From Lachnospiraceae bacterium (GTDB taxonomy: Bacteria > Bacillota_A > Clostridia > Lachnospirales > Lachnospiraceae), in NCBI GenBank assembly GCA_017516285.1, contig JAFXDD010000003.1, positions 62,001-126,000 on the forward strand: DNA of 64,000 nt, given 5' to 3'. This document shows positions 62,374 through 64,000 of this stretch, piece after piece; positions within the stretch are counted from its first letter, which is position 1; every line of letters starts with the position of its first letter. The position numbers and the translations under genes are program-made. The notes beneath the pieces were generated by a model that worked only from the letters and a program-made list of their open reading frames with translations, did not search any database and was not told where the DNA came from.

Positions 62374-63939
62374 ATGAATTTTACATATGAAAATCAAGGG
62401 TCTAATACATATTTAGTGTATACCGTGCAACCAGATGATGCTGTTGATACTATGAGTCTCGGAATGCTGACAAATAATAAGATAACCGGGCTTGCACCGA
62501 CACTGTTTATGCAAATGGATACAACAAAATATATCAAGTATAATGTGTCTGCTAAAATTTCCGTAAAACAATTTTTTGATGGACCTGTTAATAAAAAAAG
62601 ATTATTGGGTGTATTTAAGGGCATTGTTGAAGCTATGATTTCTGCAGAAGATTATATGATTGATATGAATTCAATTGTATTAGACTTAAATTATATTTTT
62701 GCAGATGTATCTACATGTGAGACTATATTGGTTTGTTTGCCAATTGTTGAGGAACTGACTCCAAGCATCAATTTAGGGAATTTCTTTAAGGATATAATGT
62801 TTGGTACGCAATTTGACTTAACGGAAAATTGTGACCATGTAGGAAAAATTATTAATTATTTAAATAGTACCCCAGTATTTTCTTTAGTAGATTTTAAAGA
62901 GTTGCTGGAAAATATGAGTAGTGTGGATATTACAGTAATAAGTAATCCGCAGCCGGTTATTACATCAGTTCCGAAAAACACTGGGCATATAGAAAATACT
63001 CATGTAATTACGAAGGAAGAAGTGTATAAGCAGCCAAGTGTTCCAGTAGAGAAAACAATTGTAAAGAAGGAATCAGTGCATCAGGAAAGTCAATTTAAAG
63101 AAGCAATGCCGACACCAACACCTCAACCTGTTGAAAATATGAATAAGACAGATGGAAAAGAAATTAGTTTATTGTATTTGTTAAGAAATTATAATAAAGA
63201 AAATGCTGCTGCATACAAGGCAAAGAAAGAGGCGGCTAAAAAAGAACATCAGACGGTGGAAGAAAAGACTGTTCCTGAAAAGCAGCAAGCCAAGGCAAAT
63301 AAAAAAGATAAGAAAAAATCCGACGCACCACAGGGCTTTGCCGTGCCGGGACAAGCTTCAGGAGTAGGTTTCTCCATCCCGGGTCAGCAACCTTCCGTGC
63401 AGCAAGCACCGATACAGGCTACTGTACCATCCGGTCAGAGTCAGCAACCTTCTGTACAGAGACCAGTGCAACAGGTTGCACAGCAAACTATACAGCCAAG
63501 TGCAGGAGTAGCTGGTGGTTTTCAGGCGGCAGTAGCACCGCAGGGGCATGCTATGAACTTTGGCGAGACTACCGTCCTTGGCGGAGGTGGTATTGGTGAG
63601 ACTACCGTGTTAAATGCTTCCATGTTGAATCAACAGCAGACCATTGCACCGCATATTATTCGTGCAAAGAATAATGAGAAAATCATGGTGAATAAGCCGG
63701 TATTCCGTATTGGTAAGGAGCGGAGCTATGTGGATTATTTTATCGGAGATAATTCCGGCATCAGTCGCAGTCATGCCAACATTATTACCAGAGAAGGGAA
63801 GTATTTTGTGGTAGATACCAACTCCACAAATCATACTTTTGTAAATGGTACTATTGTTCAAAGCAATGTAGAAGTAGAGATTACTCATGGTGACAAGCTC
63901 AGGTTTGCCAATGAGGATTTTGAATTTAATATTTATTAA
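62374..63939 (+). CDS. DUF6382-FHA protein with two ETTVL motifs
   Basis: A 521-residue protein: a DUF6382 domain (1-~180), a long Pro/Gln/Val-rich disordered linker, two GETTVL motifs (397-402 and 408-413) and a C-terminal FHA domain (about 435-521, FRIGKE, ISRSHANI, TNSTNHTFVNG). FHA domains bind phospho-Thr. ETTxL/ETTS motifs before an FHA are the kinase target in the GarA/OdhI type of switch. Hence it is probably regulated by a Ser/Thr kinase. No TM is present. AAGGAG precedes the ATG. A kinase is not in the window. Confidence 0.88.
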   Translation: MNFTYENQGSNTYLVYTVQPDDAVDTMSLGMLTNNKITGLAPTLFMQMDTTKYIKYNVSAKISVKQFFDGPVNKKRLLGVFKGIVEAMISAEDYMIDMNSIVLDLNYIFADVSTCETILVCLPIVEELTPSINLGNFFKDIMFGTQFDLTENCDHVGKIINYLNSTPVFSLVDFKELLENMSSVDITVISNPQPVITSVPKNTGHIENTHVITKEEVYKQPSVPVEKTIVKKESVHQESQFKEAMPTPTPQPVENMNKTDGKEISLLYLLRNYNKENAAAYKAKKEAAKKEHQTVEEKTVPEKQQAKANKKDKKKSDAPQGFAVPGQASGVGFSIPGQQPSVQQAPIQATVPSGQSQQPSVQRPVQQVAQQTIQPSAGVAGGFQAAVAPQGHAMNFGETTVLGGGGIGETTVLNASMLNQQQTIAPHIIRAKNNEKIMVNKPVFRIGKERSYVDYFIGDNSGISRSHANIITREGKYFVVDTNSTNHTFVNGTIVQSNVEVEITHGDKLRFANEDFEFNIY

Positions 63940-63950
63940 TGGACTGATAA

Positions 63951-63995
63951 ATGAAGAGAAAATATGCAATTTTATTAATTTTAGTGGTGTTATAA
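63951..63995 (+). other. Short start of a reading frame resembling a signal peptide, broken at 63993
   Basis: ATGAAGAGA at 63951 codes for MKRKYAILLILVVL then a stop. It looks like a signal peptide start but lacks a good ribosome binding site. Either the real gene starts differently beyond the window or a frameshift is present. Confidence 0.3.
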
Positions 63996-64000
63996 TTGCT

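Noticed and set aside
1..64000. Prophage, integrative element, insertion sequence or CRISPR array
   Set aside because: No integrase, transposase, phage structural gene, direct repeat with spacers or att-like duplication was seen; the tRNA is intact and is followed by ordinary genes.

Overview
The window reads as a chromosomal piece of a spore-forming, low-GC Firmicute, most probably a gut-type Lachnospiraceae (Clostridia). The basis is a sporulation sigma-G gene, a tyrosyl-tRNA synthetase under a T-box leader, SH3b and TGD-type wall-anchored proteins, and families common in Lachnospiraceae (DUF4886, DUF5688, DUF5702, DUF6382), recognised from sequence alone. Genes are dense, most have strong AGGAGG-type ribosome binding sites, and no insertion sequence, phage or CRISPR array is visible.

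Bases 1-20,300 are a plus-strand carbohydrate-catabolic region. The tail of a large wall-anchored beta-helix protein is followed by about 17.6 kb of tightly packed genes: two GH28 pectinase-like enzymes, a membrane-bound YesS-like AraC regulator, a DUF4886 SGNH-like protein, a beta-lactamase-fold serine hydrolase, a NodB-type deacetylase, a CapA-like protein, a GH106-like protein, a GDSL hydrolase, an RpiB/LacAB-type isomerase, a GH3 protein and an 882-residue protein of unassigned glycosidase type. None of these enzymes has a signal peptide and no transporter is present, so the cluster probably takes apart imported, decorated (acetylated) pectic or rhamnogalacturonan-like oligosaccharides in the cytoplasm. 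It ends in a composite bidirectional terminator.

Bases 20,400-32,700 are housekeeping: sigG (minus), then ylmC, nrdR, yqeG, aroE-aroK-aroQ, efp, a DUF5688 gene, tRNA-Arg(CCG), an SH3b surface protein, an unknown helical protein, rluF, ligA, an acetyl-CoA-type metA and a sirtuin.

Bases 32,700-42,200 form a second sugar region: nagA plus a ROK-like kinase, a GH4 enzyme with the CHEV motif of alpha-galacturonidases, a divergent AraC regulator, a second DUF4886 protein, an AEC-type permease, an alpha/beta hydrolase, a LysR regulator and a second NodB deacetylase. It shares three families with the first sugar region, and the two may act on the same polysaccharide.

Bases 42,200-49,300 hold the T-box and tyrS, a lipoprotein, an MBOAT/DHHW O-acylation pair with a further membrane acyltransferase-like protein, and a CBS/CorC membrane protein.

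Bases 49,450-64,000 hold a Tad (type IVc pilus) locus read away from a divergent XRE regulator: tadZ, tadA, tadB, tadC, a small Flp-like pilin, TadE-like and DUF5702 pseudopilin-like proteins, an LRR lipoprotein, a prepilin peptidase, a WG-repeat protein and a DUF6382-FHA protein with two ETTVL motifs. The intergenic region upstream is rich in repeated and palindromic elements that look like operators.
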